Source: a virus
Length of the DNA: 64,000 nt
Strand: one strand, 5' to 3'
IMG/VR virus record: IMGVR_UViG_3300023174_000056
Span: 104,145 to 168,144 of that record
Part shown: piece by piece, positions 21,556 to 31,517 of the stretch
Numbering within the stretch: the stretch's first letter is position 1
Layout: the number at the start of each line of letters is the position of its first letter
Position numbers and translations under genes: made by a program
Notes under the pieces: generated by a model
The model's input: the letters and a program-made list of their open reading frames with translations, nothing else
Databases searched by the model: none
What the model was told of the DNA's origin: nothing

Positions 21556-24500
21556 CTAACAAACATCATCATCGTTTGTTGTACTATCAGTTTCCATACC
21601 AAAATCATCTTCTGCCAATGAAATTGCAAAAGCCGCTTGTCCTTGTGGTGTGATAGGAGGAAGTAGAGCTGCTGACAATCCTAAACTTGGTATATACATA
21701 GGAAGGTTTTTAACGGAGATTTGTACTCCAGCAGCTTCTGCTTGCGCTACTCCAAGGCCGTAAGCCGTTGATACGGCAGAAGCAATAGAGATGTTTGGAT
21801 CAGTTATTTGAGCAAAACTCCTAACAATTGTTTTTGGTAATGCAGCAAGCACTTTTAATTTAGATATACTTGCCGTAACTCCATTATCTTCTATTTTTTT
21901 CGTATAATCACTGGCTAGATCTATAATATCTATTATAGACTTAATTTCTTGTTTAGAAGCATCAAAAGAGGAATTTAAAACGTCAAGGCTGTTTAATGAC
22001 AATAGCATTGTTGAACAATATCCAGAAAACATTTCGTCAAATGGATAATATAATTTAAAGTAGGTATAGAATAAATCTTTAAATGTAAGATCTTTTTTAT
22101 AAGACTCATTAGATGTTATAGCGAATGTATATAAACTTTCAATATCGCTAGTAAAAAAGTCTGTATATTTTTTGGTTTCTTTTGCAACCATTGAAAAATA
22201 TGAACGTCCATTGTTAGTAATAATGCAAAATGGAGGGTTTGTTGCAGCCAGTTTATCTAAATCTACATCTACTTTTTCTATTAATTGCTGTTTTTCTTTA
22301 ATACGATCAGAAAAAGTTTTTATCTGAGTAACGACTTCTAACCCTTCTTTAGTTACAAGTGATAAATTGTCGTCATTATCACTCTCAATTAAAAGATCAT
22401 TTATCCTATCGTAGCTGGGCTTTAACGAGTACTCATTATTTTCATAAAATTTATCAACATTAGAAAAATAATTACTATTACTATCTCCATATTCTTTCAA
22501 TAAATTAATAATATAATTTAAGATGTTTTTTAGGTCTTCTTCGGTCATGCTATCGGAGGAGACAAGAGCCGCTAAAAATATTCTTACTTGATCTAGCGAC
22601 CATCCCGGTGGCTTTATTTTATTATCATACTCTTTTAATAAAATTTCTAATGACGGTTTTGATATCAAGAAATCAAATATATTTTTTATTCTAGCCATAA
22701 TGTCATTATTAGTTATTAAAGAAATTTCTTTATTTAAAGAATTTTTTACGTTTGAAATGCTTGCTGGATCTGGTATTAATGTGATATTATCATATGCATA
22801 ATCTACAAATGATTTATAATTCTTCTCTTGTATTATTTCTTCCGATTTAGTTATTTTTACTATATTTTTATTTTTTTCATTTTTATAAATTTCGTGAATT
22901 TGAGTGCTGACCGACGAGAAATCTTTCTTAAAATGCATTTTAAACGCATTTAAAATATCTGCTTTTGAATTTAATAAGTCTTCTATTTTTATATCTTTTA
23001 GATTTTGTTCTCTCTTATACTTCTCCATCATTATTTTATTAATTTTAGATGCATAAGAGGAGCCAAAAAGTCTCTTTATGTCTTTCATTATAAAATCATA
23101 GCAAATCACATAAAAAACTTCTGAGTCTAGTAGCGATAAGTAATTGCCGAATGGTAGCAATTTTAAATTAAAATCAATAGAATAAATTCTAAAAAATAAT
23201 GCCAATCCTGCTTCATAATTTGCTGTATCCGCAGCAGATGGAACCTTCTTTTTACCATCTAGTGACATTATAGGAGGTAAACAAGCTGATTTAGCAGCGG
23301 CCTTTTGAACACTATTTTTTATTTCATCTAGATTAATCAGTCTTTTATCTTTAACACCACACTTTTTTTCTTTTTTAGTTAGCAGCGGATTGAGATCTAG
23401 TGATAAAGCTTTTTGTATATTTGGTGTTTGTAAATTTCCATTTTTATCTGTTTTATATTCAAAAAGAAAATTATTAAAAAATTGCTTTTGAAATAAGTAA
23501 TTTACAATCTTTTTGTCGTAAGCATCCTGCTTTGACTGGATTTCTGTATTTATGCCGCCAATTAAAGAAAGTAAATTTTGATTAGCTTGTACCGAATAAG
23601 AACTAGTAGAAAAATTATAATTATTTGAAAGACTTTTATTTAAGTTTATTATTCTATTTTCCTGATCGGATATTGTGCTAATTCTTGTTGCATTTAAGCT
23701 GTTATACGAAAGATCAAGACCAGTACCGCTTATTGAAGAAGTTGAAGCATTTATGCGTATTTTTGTATTTATATTAATATTGTTAGTTTCAACCAATAAT
23801 TTTGAAAATTGGCTATCTGGGTCTTCGTTAATTAATTTTGCATTTTCTTCTGTTGCAAATAAGTATTCAGGTATTTTAAAGTTAAGATCGATAACATCAG
23901 GAAATGGAGAGCTAACTATTCCTCTGAAACTGCTGGTTCTTTTCACAGTTGTTGGGTACACTACTGAAGCGTAAAATGTGTTTGCGCTTCCAGAGGTTAG
24001 GAAGAGTTTTTTAATAACATTCCCGCTTTTATCTTGTATTGTAATAGATGAATTTCTAAACCAATTTTTAATATCTTGGTTATAGGACTCATCAAACTTA
24101 GAATATAATTTATCTAAAATATCCTCATTTGAGATTTTGAAAGCTTCAGGAATTCCAATTTTATCAGAAATTCCAGGTGTTATTGTTCCGTCTTCATTTT
24201 GAACACAATTGATTGGCTTTAATTCAATTGATGTCTTATTTAACATATTTAAAGCTAAAGACAATTTTGAAATAGTATTTTTTAAATTCTGGTCTTTTCT
24301 CTCAACTTCAACCTGTGCCTGTTCTTCAGTTAAGCCTTTTTCTTTTAAGGCTTTTTTTAAATTTTCATTAAAAGTATTGTTATCTATGCACAATATATCT
24401 GGATCATTTGATAATATTTGCTCTGTGAGAAAATTTAATTTTTCTTGATTCATTAATGGCGCAAATCTTGCAAAAAATTCCTTAACTTTATTATCGGCTA

Positions 24501-27192
24501 GGATCGTCACATCGTAATTGTTAAATTTTTTGGTTGAGCTGCCTAATTTTTTAGGAATATATTTGATACCCTGTGGGGTGCCTTGTTTTGATTCAAGTAA
24601 ATTAATTTCATTTTTTACTATTCTAATAATTTCGTTATCAGCGGTTCCTAAAAATAACTTAATAAGTTCTGATTTCGTCAAAGATTTTGATACAGAATCT
24701 AAAATTTTCTTAACTTCGTCTTTTGATTCTTCCTTATTTTCTTCGTCGTTTCTAACAATCCCGGCGTTTTCCAACGCATCGCCAGTTTGTCCAAGAGCCT
24801 GTCCAGAATTGCTGTAGTCGCCTAATAAATCTTCTGGCGAAGTATCCCCTACTGTATCTGGGTCTATGCTATCCTTACAGCTGCTAATAACATCGTTCAT
24901 CATTCTTAGGAGCGTTAGAATAGCATCTGTTCTCTCTTCTGCCAATGCTTCTCCAAAAGAGTTATAATAAACTGTCATCATCCCAGGTATATTTGGGAAT
25001 GTTGGTATTTTTATAACTGGAAAACTTGGAATTGGTAGTTGTGGTATCTGGCACGCAAGTGGGACATCGTTTACAAGGAAGTTTTTTATCGCATTCAACA
25101 AAAATCTTGTTGCATCTCTTAATTGTTGGTTTGCTATACACTTTGTAACTTCATCTATGATTAATTCCCATTGGATTGTTTTTGGATCTATAAATTCTTC
25201 CCAATTTTGTTTTGTAATTTCTCCAAGCTGTTTACCAAGTTCTTCCCATTCTTTTTCACTAAAAGTTTGTTGAAAATTTTTTATACTTTCGCCAGATACA
25301 ATATTATTTATAAATTCATTTGTGCTTTGCTTTAGTTGATCTTTTGTATTGTCAACGTAAGTTCGTAAACACTCTAGCTCTCTTTGTTCAAAACGATCAG
25401 CAGTACCTGGTGCGTATTTTATTTGCGCCAATTCGCCTGGAATTACGTAATCAGATAGAAATGATGTTATTGATTTTTTACCGTCTTCTTTTGCTAGTGC
25501 ATTTGTATTTGCTAGTAAAAATGCAAAAGTAGAATCTGTTATTGGTTCATTTATTAATAAACTGTTTACTCCATCTAATTCAATTATATTTTTTCCACCG
25601 TTATATGAAATATAAATTGCTTTTACGACCATTATGTCATTTATGGATATAAACTTAAAAGTTAATGCTGTATTTAATGTAAGACCATTTTCGTCATATA
25701 ATCCAAGAAGTTTCCCAGCGTTTTGATTTAAAAGACCAATAATTGTATTTGTAAAATTGTTATATGAATCTTCATATAAAGAAAGATCTATAAAAACCTC
25801 TGGGGGTGGGTCTTTTTCTAATTCTCCTCTTAATTTTGATGCGTAGTCTTTAAGAGTCTTATAGACGTTATCAAAAGTTTTTAATAAAACTAAATCACCA
25901 TTTGGCTGGGCTGAGTAGGGTATGAAAACAAAACGGTTTACTTGATTAGGATTTTCTTTTGTTGGATCATTTTCGTCTAAAGAAGGCAGTTCTTTAAAAG
26001 TAGGTATATCTGATGGTGATATGTAATCACGTAATGATGGCTCACCATTAATAGCAGAATCCAATCCATCAGAAATCGCTGCTGAATAATCATAATTTGC
26101 AGCATTTGATGATCCCGCAGATAAAACAGAAGAAAGATTTGGTGCTAATTTATTAAAATTAAAAATTTCAGTATTTGAAATTGTTTCCGATGCTCTATTA
26201 ACAAGGTCTGGGAGATCTAAAAGTGACTGACCAGCCGCCTGAAGATAGTTGTCGGTCTTACAAACGGCTTCTACATTTCTATATGGCAATACTACAAGTA
26301 TCGCTGGCGGTTGGTTTCTTCTTGGATTTATAACATAACTTTCTATTTTTGCAAAACAATAATATTGTTCTTCAAAATTTCTTCCATCTTTTGTTTGTAA
26401 TTTATTTACATCTTTTAAAATAGCTTTTATTGCGCTTGAAAAAGCACTTTTAAATGAATCAGTAATTATTTCTTCAGTTAGATTATTAAAATCTACTATA
26501 TTAAGTTGCGTTATGACATAGTATGATGCAATTTCATCGCTATAATTAACTTTATCAAAATCATCCGATGGGAACACAGTAAAATTAACGCTTTTTGCAT
26601 ATAATTTGGGATTTATCGTTGGAGATTTTGCCACATCAGAATAATCTATCAATCTTCTACTATCTGGGTAGGTTCCTTCTGCTATATCGCTTTTTAAGCA
26701 AAAACCAGTTTGTTCTTTAATGCCGGAATCGGTAAGAACTTGGAATAAAACTTTACACCAAAGAAGGTCTTTTCCTATACCAGTTTCAATAACTCTAATT
26801 TTTAGTGCAGTTCTAAAGCTTACAACATTAAAAAAAGAATTTTGTGTTTTTACAATAGAAATACTGCTAACATTTTCTTTTGAATTTTTTACATAATCAT
26901 AAATAAAAGTTGGCGATGAAAAATCTCTTAATGCATTAATATATTCGCCAATTTGAGCGTCAGTTGCATTTAATGCTACAGAGAAGCGATCAACAAGATT
27001 AAAAAAGTCTCCGTCGCCTCTGGTATCAAATCCCTTATAAGAAGAAATATGCTGAATTATCGTTACTTCATCAGATCCCTCTGTTACTATCAGATACTTT
27101 TCTGGCGTTAACGCAAAAACTGGTGCTAACTGATAATTTTCTTGTCCATAAGAAATATCTTCTATAAGTTTTTGAAAGTCGATGTCTGCCAT
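21556..27192 (-). CDS. Large baseplate/tail-region protein, 1878 aa
   Basis: A single frame of 1878 residues, predominantly alpha-helical and charged (Lys/Glu/Asn-rich segments around 900-1500), with short Pro-rich patches near residue 720 and an Ala/Pro-rich region shortly before an acidic C-terminus that ends DDDVC. No lysozyme, peptidase or fibre motif was seen. It lies between the hub-like proteins (313 aa and 419 aa) and gp25. Its size and place suggest a baseplate scaffold, hub or wedge component particular to this phage group. Function not assigned. Confidence 0.8.
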   Translation of the reverse strand: MADIDFQKLIEDISYGQENYQLAPVFALTPEKYLIVTEGSDEVTIIQHISSYKGFDTRGDGDFFNLVDRFSVALNATDAQIGEYINALRDFSSPTFIYDYVKNSKENVSSISIVKTQNSFFNVVSFRTALKIRVIETGIGKDLLWCKVLFQVLTDSGIKEQTGFCLKSDIAEGTYPDSRRLIDYSDVAKSPTINPKLYAKSVNFTVFPSDDFDKVNYSDEIASYYVITQLNIVDFNNLTEEIITDSFKSAFSSAIKAILKDVNKLQTKDGRNFEEQYYCFAKIESYVINPRRNQPPAILVVLPYRNVEAVCKTDNYLQAAGQSLLDLPDLVNRASETISNTEIFNFNKLAPNLSSVLSAGSSNAANYDYSAAISDGLDSAINGEPSLRDYISPSDIPTFKELPSLDENDPTKENPNQVNRFVFIPYSAQPNGDLVLLKTFDNVYKTLKDYASKLRGELEKDPPPEVFIDLSLYEDSYNNFTNTIIGLLNQNAGKLLGLYDENGLTLNTALTFKFISINDIMVVKAIYISYNGGKNIIELDGVNSLLINEPITDSTFAFLLANTNALAKEDGKKSITSFLSDYVIPGELAQIKYAPGTADRFEQRELECLRTYVDNTKDQLKQSTNEFINNIVSGESIKNFQQTFSEKEWEELGKQLGEITKQNWEEFIDPKTIQWELIIDEVTKCIANQQLRDATRFLLNAIKNFLVNDVPLACQIPQLPIPSFPVIKIPTFPNIPGMMTVYYNSFGEALAEERTDAILTLLRMMNDVISSCKDSIDPDTVGDTSPEDLLGDYSNSGQALGQTGDALENAGIVRNDEENKEESKDEVKKILDSVSKSLTKSELIKLFLGTADNEIIRIVKNEINLLESKQGTPQGIKYIPKKLGSSTKKFNNYDVTILADNKVKEFFARFAPLMNQEKLNFLTEQILSNDPDILCIDNNTFNENLKKALKEKGLTEEQAQVEVERKDQNLKNTISKLSLALNMLNKTSIELKPINCVQNEDGTITPGISDKIGIPEAFKISNEDILDKLYSKFDESYNQDIKNWFRNSSITIQDKSGNVIKKLFLTSGSANTFYASVVYPTTVKRTSSFRGIVSSPFPDVIDLNFKIPEYLFATEENAKLINEDPDSQFSKLLVETNNININTKIRINASTSSISGTGLDLSYNSLNATRISTISDQENRIINLNKSLSNNYNFSTSSYSVQANQNLLSLIGGINTEIQSKQDAYDKKIVNYLFQKQFFNNFLFEYKTDKNGNLQTPNIQKALSLDLNPLLTKKEKKCGVKDKRLINLDEIKNSVQKAAAKSACLPPIMSLDGKKKVPSAADTANYEAGLALFFRIYSIDFNLKLLPFGNYLSLLDSEVFYVICYDFIMKDIKRLFGSSYASKINKIMMEKYKREQNLKDIKIEDLLNSKADILNAFKMHFKKDFSSVSTQIHEIYKNEKNKNIVKITKSEEIIQEKNYKSFVDYAYDNITLIPDPASISNVKNSLNKEISLITNNDIMARIKNIFDFLISKPSLEILLKEYDNKIKPPGWSLDQVRIFLAALVSSDSMTEEDLKNILNYIINLLKEYGDSNSNYFSNVDKFYENNEYSLKPSYDRINDLLIESDNDDNLSLVTKEGLEVVTQIKTFSDRIKEKQQLIEKVDVDLDKLAATNPPFCIITNNGRSYFSMVAKETKKYTDFFTSDIESLYTFAITSNESYKKDLTFKDLFYTYFKLYYPFDEMFSGYCSTMLLSLNSLDVLNSSFDASKQEIKSIIDIIDLASDYTKKIEDNGVTASISKLKVLAALPKTIVRSFAQITDPNISIASAVSTAYGLGVAQAEAAGVQISVKNLPMYIPSLGLSAALLPPITPQGQAAFAISLAEDDFGMETDSTTNDDDVC

Positions 27193-27194
27193 GA

Positions 27195-28136
27195 TTAATT
27201 TGTGTTGTTAAATCTACTAGCTATATATAGCTCGCCAGTTTTTTCTAAATATGTTTTTTTAAACACGCCAAGAGATTTTCTAATTTGATCTAATTTTATA
27301 TTTGAAACTTGACTAAAAATATAACTAGCTGTTAGTGATTTAGTTGGTAAATCTGTGTCTAATGGTAATGTAGGACTGCCAGGGACTCCTGTTGCGTGTT
27401 GATGGGTTGCAAGTGATGAATCAACTTTTTCTTGATAATGAATTATTTCTAGAATTGAATCAACTGTTAATTCCATTAAATTTATCATTTCTGCAAAAGC
27501 TTTATTAGTATTTATTCCTTTTAACATAGGTTGCAAATCGCTATCATCATTACCAGCAATAAGATCAATACCTTTAATTTTAATAATTTTTTGTCTTTTG
27601 GAATCTTCAGAGTATCTTCGTGTTACAAGCTTTATGCCTCTTTCGCCAACAATTCTAACTGCATCTGCTTTAATACCAATTGCACTTTGTTTAATAGATT
27701 TACCGATTGTTCCATCTTTTAAATTTAAATAATCATCTATATCTGCGGTCTGCGATAAGTAAATATATGAAGAATCTAACATAAAATCTGGATTTGACAC
27801 GGAGGGATTTTTAGCATCTTCTTTATATAATCCGATTCCAGCCCCAAAATGTCCAGCTACAATATGAACCATCCCAGATTTTGGATGTCCTTTGCCTCCA
27901 TACCCAGAAGTTATTTTATCTTTTCTATCTTTACCCAAAATTATATGAGAGTTATTATAGCCACTATAAATTTTTTCAGCTACAGAATTAATTCTTTTTG
28001 GGAACGCCTCTCTTTTTACGCTGTCACCAACGCCATTTTGAGATAATTTTGTGCCTTCAGAAGAGTTTTCTTGCGCTATCTTATTTTCTTTTGAAAGCCC
28101 TTCACTATTTAAATAATTTCCTGCTGCCATTTTCAT
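27195..28136 (-). CDS. Putative baseplate hub/puncturing-type protein, 313 aa
   Basis: This protein holds repeated short beta segments (IKGIDLIAGND, IKADAVRIVGERGIKLVTRR) and, near residue 245, THQHATGVPGSPT. A His-x-His stretch followed by PG.PT is frequent in phage spike and hub proteins, where such histidines can bind a metal. Two Met codons lie at the start (28136 and 28130). The gene abuts the M15-peptidase gene upstream and the 1878-aa gene downstream by 1-2 nt. A hub or spike role is likely but not proven. Confidence 0.75.
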   Translation of the reverse strand: MKMAAGNYLNSEGLSKENKIAQENSSEGTKLSQNGVGDSVKREAFPKRINSVAEKIYSGYNNSHIILGKDRKDKITSGYGGKGHPKSGMVHIVAGHFGAGIGLYKEDAKNPSVSNPDFMLDSSYIYLSQTADIDDYLNLKDGTIGKSIKQSAIGIKADAVRIVGERGIKLVTRRYSEDSKRQKIIKIKGIDLIAGNDDSDLQPMLKGINTNKAFAEMINLMELTVDSILEIIHYQEKVDSSLATHQHATGVPGSPTLPLDTDLPTKSLTASYIFSQVSNIKLDQIRKSLGVFKKTYLEKTGELYIASRFNNTN

Positions 28137-28137
28137 T

Positions 28138-29397
28138 TTATGCTAACCTTGTAAATTGTACACCACTTAACTGTCTGTATAGCTCTATCCCATTTCTATT
28201 ATAGGAAGCATAGGTTTTTTTACCAGAAGAATCGGAATTCCAATGTCCGTAGCTTAGAACTTCTAAGCGGTTTCTTGTGAAATTTGGTGTTTTTGGATGT
28301 GCTATAGAAATATGAAACCAAAAACTTCCAGGACCAGAGCTTTCAAAAATTAATTGATCGTATTGATTTATTACTTTTTTTGATTTTATTTCATCAAAAA
28401 TGTCTAATAATCTCGTATCATTAACGTTTACAAAGCTTAGGTCTGCCGCTGTTCCAAGTCTGTGCTGACTATTTGGCGCACCGCCTACTGCATTATTTAA
28501 TTCTTGCCCTCTAAAAACACTATTTATAACAAAAGAACCGACGCCATAATAATCTACTAATTTATCTAAAACAGTTCTAGCTAAAAAGGCCAATCTTTCA
28601 ATTTCGTCTGGGCTTGGCTGATTGCTTATTCCTCTTTGTTTTGCTGTTTCAGAATATGTTAGCTGCGATAAGGTAAAATATTTTGAGATTAATTCATCGC
28701 TGCTTGGTGGGTTATATAGGCTTAATCTTTCTTCTGGGGCGGTGCATACACTTGTTGAAAAATTAGGTACTGGTGCTTCGTCTTGGTTTATAGATTCTTG
28801 CGACGAATTTATTGAATCAGAATTAGGCTTGATATTAGAATTATCAGAGCATGGAGGCTCCGTAAAAGTGTCTTTCGCTGTTTTCTTTTCTTTAGAATTA
28901 TCTTCGATAATTATAGGAGGATAATCATCGTATTTTGCAGAAATACTTGCTTCTTCTTTTGTACTATTTGCATATTCAAATTCAACAATTGTGCCAGTTG
29001 GTAGTTTATCTTTTATTTTAGAACTACACCTGACCATCGTAGTGCTTTTTAAAATATCAGATTTTGTTTGAAACTTTGTAGCTATTGAAGCGTGCGCCAA
29101 ATCAATCGGTAAAACAAGGTACTCTATAAAAATATTGTTTGTCGCTGATGTGGTTGACGCAAGCAATTTGTTGATATTTGTTCTTGGAGACGTTGTTTCT
29201 ATGACATCCATGATGACGCCATAGTTTCTATAATTTTCAATCGTATTAAGCTGTTGCATAAGTTGCGACAGCATTTTTCTAGAAACAACTTGAGGATTTG
29301 TTGACATTTCCTCAATTGTTGGAGTATATTTAAATTTTGGACCTTGTTCGGTTGTTGTCTGGATACGGCCAGAGCCATAAAGAGCCAAATTAGGCAT
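28138..29397 (-). CDS. Tail hub protein with C-terminal M15-type D-Ala peptidase domain
   Basis: A 419-aa protein. Residues 1-150 look like a beta-rich hub or OB-type domain. A Ser/Pro/Glu-rich linker lies around 165-235. The C-terminal part holds the zinc peptidase signature of the M15 family: HRLGTAAD near residue 312 (HxxGxAxD) and WFHIS near 360. Such enzymes cleave peptidoglycan cross-links. In a baseplate cluster this is most simply a virion-associated enzyme that opens the cell wall during infection, the counterpart of the lysozyme domain in T4 gp5. The gene ends 1 nt from the next one. Confidence 0.87.
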   Translation of the reverse strand: MPNLALYGSGRIQTTTEQGPKFKYTPTIEEMSTNPQVVSRKMLSQLMQQLNTIENYRNYGVIMDVIETTSPRTNINKLLASTTSATNNIFIEYLVLPIDLAHASIATKFQTKSDILKSTTMVRCSSKIKDKLPTGTIVEFEYANSTKEEASISAKYDDYPPIIIEDNSKEKKTAKDTFTEPPCSDNSNIKPNSDSINSSQESINQDEAPVPNFSTSVCTAPEERLSLYNPPSSDELISKYFTLSQLTYSETAKQRGISNQPSPDEIERLAFLARTVLDKLVDYYGVGSFVINSVFRGQELNNAVGGAPNSQHRLGTAADLSFVNVNDTRLLDIFDEIKSKKVINQYDQLIFESSGPGSFWFHISIAHPKTPNFTRNRLEVLSYGHWNSDSSGKKTYASYNRNGIELYRQLSGVQFTRLA

Positions 29398-29697
29398 TTA
29401 TTTTTTTTCCTTGATCAAGTCAAAAATTTCATCTTTCTCCTTAGATGATAAAGAGTCTTGGACGCCCTCCTTTCTTTGAAGGATTGCGGCGATCTTAACA
29501 AGTTGTTCATTACTTCTTTGCAGAGTCTCTAAATATTTACTTGCCACTTCTCCGAAGTCTTTATGCTTATACTTATCAGTTGTTTGAGACATTTCATTGA
29601 CTAAATCCAATAAAAGCTTATTAGCAATAGCTCTATCATTTAAAATATTTTGTGTTGCGTCCTCTATATAATCATTTAGAGCTTTTTGCTTGGACAT
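29398..29697 (-). CDS. Small helical protein next to late sigma factor, 99 aa
   Basis: Begun at the ATG at 29697 (MSKQKALNDYIEDATQ), immediately after the stop of the sigma-factor gene; the frame is open 39 nt further upstream but without a ribosome site. The protein is almost all alpha-helix, probably a coiled coil, with a Lys/Glu-rich end. In T4-like phages a small co-activator (gp33) works with gp55, but I see no sequence resemblance, so that role is only a positional guess. Confidence 0.78.
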   Translation of the reverse strand: MSKQKALNDYIEDATQNILNDRAIANKLLLDLVNEMSQTTDKYKHKDFGEVASKYLETLQRSNEQLVKIAAILQRKEGVQDSLSSKEKDEIFDLIKEKK

Positions 29698-29698
29698 A

Positions 29699-30379
29699 TT
29701 ATAAGTTTCCGTTTTCCCATTCTTTCTTAAAAGCAACGTATCTTACTTTAAATTTCTTTAAGTTGCTTACGACTTGTTTAGTGTTTAAACCAGTCATTTC
29801 TCTAATATATAAATAAATAGCTTTTTTATTAAAAATTTCTATATTATCACTTTCTTTAAATAATATCTGGATAGCTTTGTAAACTTTTTCTTCATTGGAT
29901 TTCATTTTTTTATTATTCCAACTACCCATCTCTTTTTCAAAAAAAGCCCAAAATTCTTGTTGTTGCCTGTCTATTTCGTAGCTATGCTCATAGATAAGTT
30001 GCTCTTCATCTTTTGTATTAACAATATCCTCTAAATAAACTTCTTTTTTGTTGTTGTTTTTCTTTACTTTATAAATAAACCAGTTTTTGGTTATCACTGA
30101 AAAATAAGAAAATGCTTTACTGCCTTTTGAAACATCGAACTTATCTAAAATTGTTGTTAACCAAATTTTACATTCGTCTTTTAGATCTTCAATATTTGGC
30201 AAATTATTGAATTTATAGGTAAAAACTATCTTATCAACCATTTCATCAAAGGCTGGTTGGATCCACAATTTATATAATTCATTTTTTCTTTTATGATCAA
30301 TAATTGAAGCATACTCTAAAATTGCTTCTTCATGATCTTTTGTAAAATACTGATTGCTAGGTTTACTGTTGTTGGTCAA
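29699..30379 (-). CDS. Late-transcription sigma factor, T4 gp55-like
   Basis: About 226 aa. Residues in LKDECKIWLTTILDKFDVSK, KAFSYFSVITKNWFI and the basic YKVKKNNNKK segment match the conserved region 2 pattern of gp55-type phage sigma factors (FDP.KS..AF.YF...). Such factors bind host RNA polymerase core and recognise late promoters. The TTG at 30379 has AGAGG eight bases ahead and is preferred over TTG/GTG at 30403/30400, which lack a site. The start overlaps the end of the 100-aa membrane gene by 17 nt. It probably switches on the virion genes that follow. Confidence 0.8.
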   Translation of the reverse strand: MTNNSKPSNQYFTKDHEEAILEYASIIDHKRKNELYKLWIQPAFDEMVDKIVFTYKFNNLPNIEDLKDECKIWLTTILDKFDVSKGSKAFSYFSVITKNWFIYKVKKNNNKKEVYLEDIVNTKDEEQLIYEHSYEIDRQQQEFWAFFEKEMGSWNNKKMKSNEEKVYKAIQILFKESDNIEIFNKKAIYLYIREMTGLNTKQVVSNLKKFKVRYVAFKKEWENGNL

Positions 30380-30665
30380 TGCTAGTTTCCTCTTCTTCAC
30401 CAATAATTGATTTTTTATAAAATTTACTAGCTTCTATAACCATTTTTGTATTTTTTATAGCGGCAGCAACGGTTTCATCACCATAATATTGCTCTAATTC
30501 AAACATGCTTGTCAAATTTTCTGCATACTGCTCTAAAAGTTCTTGGAATTGAGTTACGCCATCAATTCCAACATTCAAATTTTTTATTAATTTTCTAGTA
30601 TACCAAATAAAAATACCATTTACGGTTAATGATAAAATTAAAAATAATATTAAAGCTACAATCAT
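30363..30665 (-). CDS. Small protein with one N-terminal membrane segment, 100 aa
   Basis: Residues 3-23 (VALILFLILSLTVNGIFIWY) form one clear membrane helix followed by a positively charged R-K-L-I-K, so the bulk probably faces the cytoplasm. The rest is helical and acidic at the end (EEEETSIDQQQ). No family recognised. It overlaps the zinc-ribbon gene by 4 nt and the sigma gene downstream. A holin-like role cannot be excluded but nothing specific supports it. Confidence 0.75.
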   Translation of the reverse strand: MIVALILFLILSLTVNGIFIWYTRKLIKNLNVGIDGVTQFQELLEQYAENLTSMFELEQYYGDETVAAAIKNTKMVIEASKFYKKSIIGEEEETSIDQQQ

Positions 30666-30922
30666 GGTTTGTACTCTCGTTTTCTTAGTTCAGTTTGATG
30701 ATCTAGCAATAATTTTCTATTATCCTCGATAGCTCTTTCGACTCTTTCTCCAGCCAAATCTCGTTCCGTTTTTTGTTTTGAATAAGAAGTTAAAAGTGAA
30801 GGAATTTTTTCTAAAGTGTCTTTTCCGCTACAATATTCACAATCATGTAGCTGTTCAGTGATACTATGCATAGTCTTAAACTGTTTTTCGCAAAACTTGC
30901 ATTTGTATTCATACATTGGCAT
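30662..30922 (-). CDS. FmdB-type zinc-ribbon protein, 86 aa
   Basis: Starts MPMYEYKCKFCEKQFK and carries CKFC...CEYC, the two-knuckle zinc ribbon typical of the FmdB/CxxC_CxxC_SSSS family (P.YEY.C..C...FE). The C-terminal half is charged and helical. Bacterial and phage members are regarded as regulatory or structural, with unknown targets. Overlaps its neighbour by ATGA-type spacing. Confidence 0.82.
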   Translation of the reverse strand: MPMYEYKCKFCEKQFKTMHSITEQLHDCEYCSGKDTLEKIPSLLTSYSKQKTERDLAGERVERAIEDNRKLLLDHQTELRKREYKP

Positions 30923-30924
30923 TT

Positions 30925-31107
30925 TTATTCACCCGCTGGTTCATCACTAAATAAAATTTGAGTTGGGGGATTCATAACAACCAACTCTTCATTTGGGTCA
31001 GTTTCAAAATCAAATCCTTTTAACACTGGTACGATGTCGGTTTGTTCCATGAGTGATTTTTGTAGTGCAACCATTACGCATGATAATGCTTGATCTGATA
31101 GTTTCAT
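30925..31107 (-). CDS. Conserved small phage protein, 60 aa
   Basis: A 60-residue protein beginning MKLSDQALSCVMVALQKSLM, with an amphipathic helix first and an acidic, Pro-containing second half. I recall similar short proteins (KLS..AL..VM.ALQ) in T4-type phages without known function. The stop lies 2 nt from the zinc-ribbon gene, and the start overlaps the cytidylyltransferase stop by 4 nt. Confidence 0.75.
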   Translation of the reverse strand: MKLSDQALSCVMVALQKSLMEQTDIVPVLKGFDFETDPNEELVVMNPPTQILFSDEPAGE

Positions 31108-31517
31108 TTGTTTTCTCCGTTTAGCGATTGTGCTATTAATTGTTTATATTTTGTAGTAGACCAGCCATGTGCCCGATCTACATATACAACTTCATTGCTA
31201 TATTCTTGCCCTGTTGCATACCTGTCTTTGTAATCATCTCCAAGTATCCTAACATGATATTGATTACTTTTTAAAATATTAACTAAATCTTTTTCTGTCG
31301 TATATTTTATAATTTCATCAATAAATTTTATTGAATTTAGTATTTCTTTTCTTTCTTCCCATAATAAAACTGGTTTAATTTTATTAGAACGTTCTATGGT
31401 CGGGTCTGTTTGTAAAGCTACTACAAGGTAGTCGCAATGCTCCTTGGCTTTACGGAACATATACACATAACCGGGATGTATTACATCAAAAGATCCAGCT
31501 ATAATTCCTAATTTCAT
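31104..31517 (-). CDS. Cytidylyltransferase-like nucleotidyltransferase, 137 aa
   Basis: A full-length HIGH-type nucleotidyltransferase of the glycerol-3-phosphate / RfaE-type size class. Motif 1 is GSFDVIHPGY (residues 7-16), where the usual second His of HxGH is Tyr. Motif 2 near the end is STTKYK, matching the (I)STTKI nucleotide-binding loop. It would join CTP or another NTP to a sugar phosphate or polyol phosphate. It is the last gene of the sugar block and overlaps the glycosyltransferase upstream by 4 nt. The His-to-Tyr change may alter or lower activity. Confidence 0.8.
   Translation of the reverse strand: MKLGIIAGSFDVIHPGYVYMFRKAKEHCDYLVVALQTDPTIERSNKIKPVLLWEERKEILNSIKFIDEIIKYTTEKDLVNILKSNQYHVRILGDDYKDRYATGQEYSNEVVYVDRAHGWSTTKYKQLIAQSLNGENK

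Noticed and set aside
29398-29697. T4 gp33-like late co-activator
   Set aside because: Position next to the sigma factor is suggestive, but no sequence resemblance to gp33 is visible.
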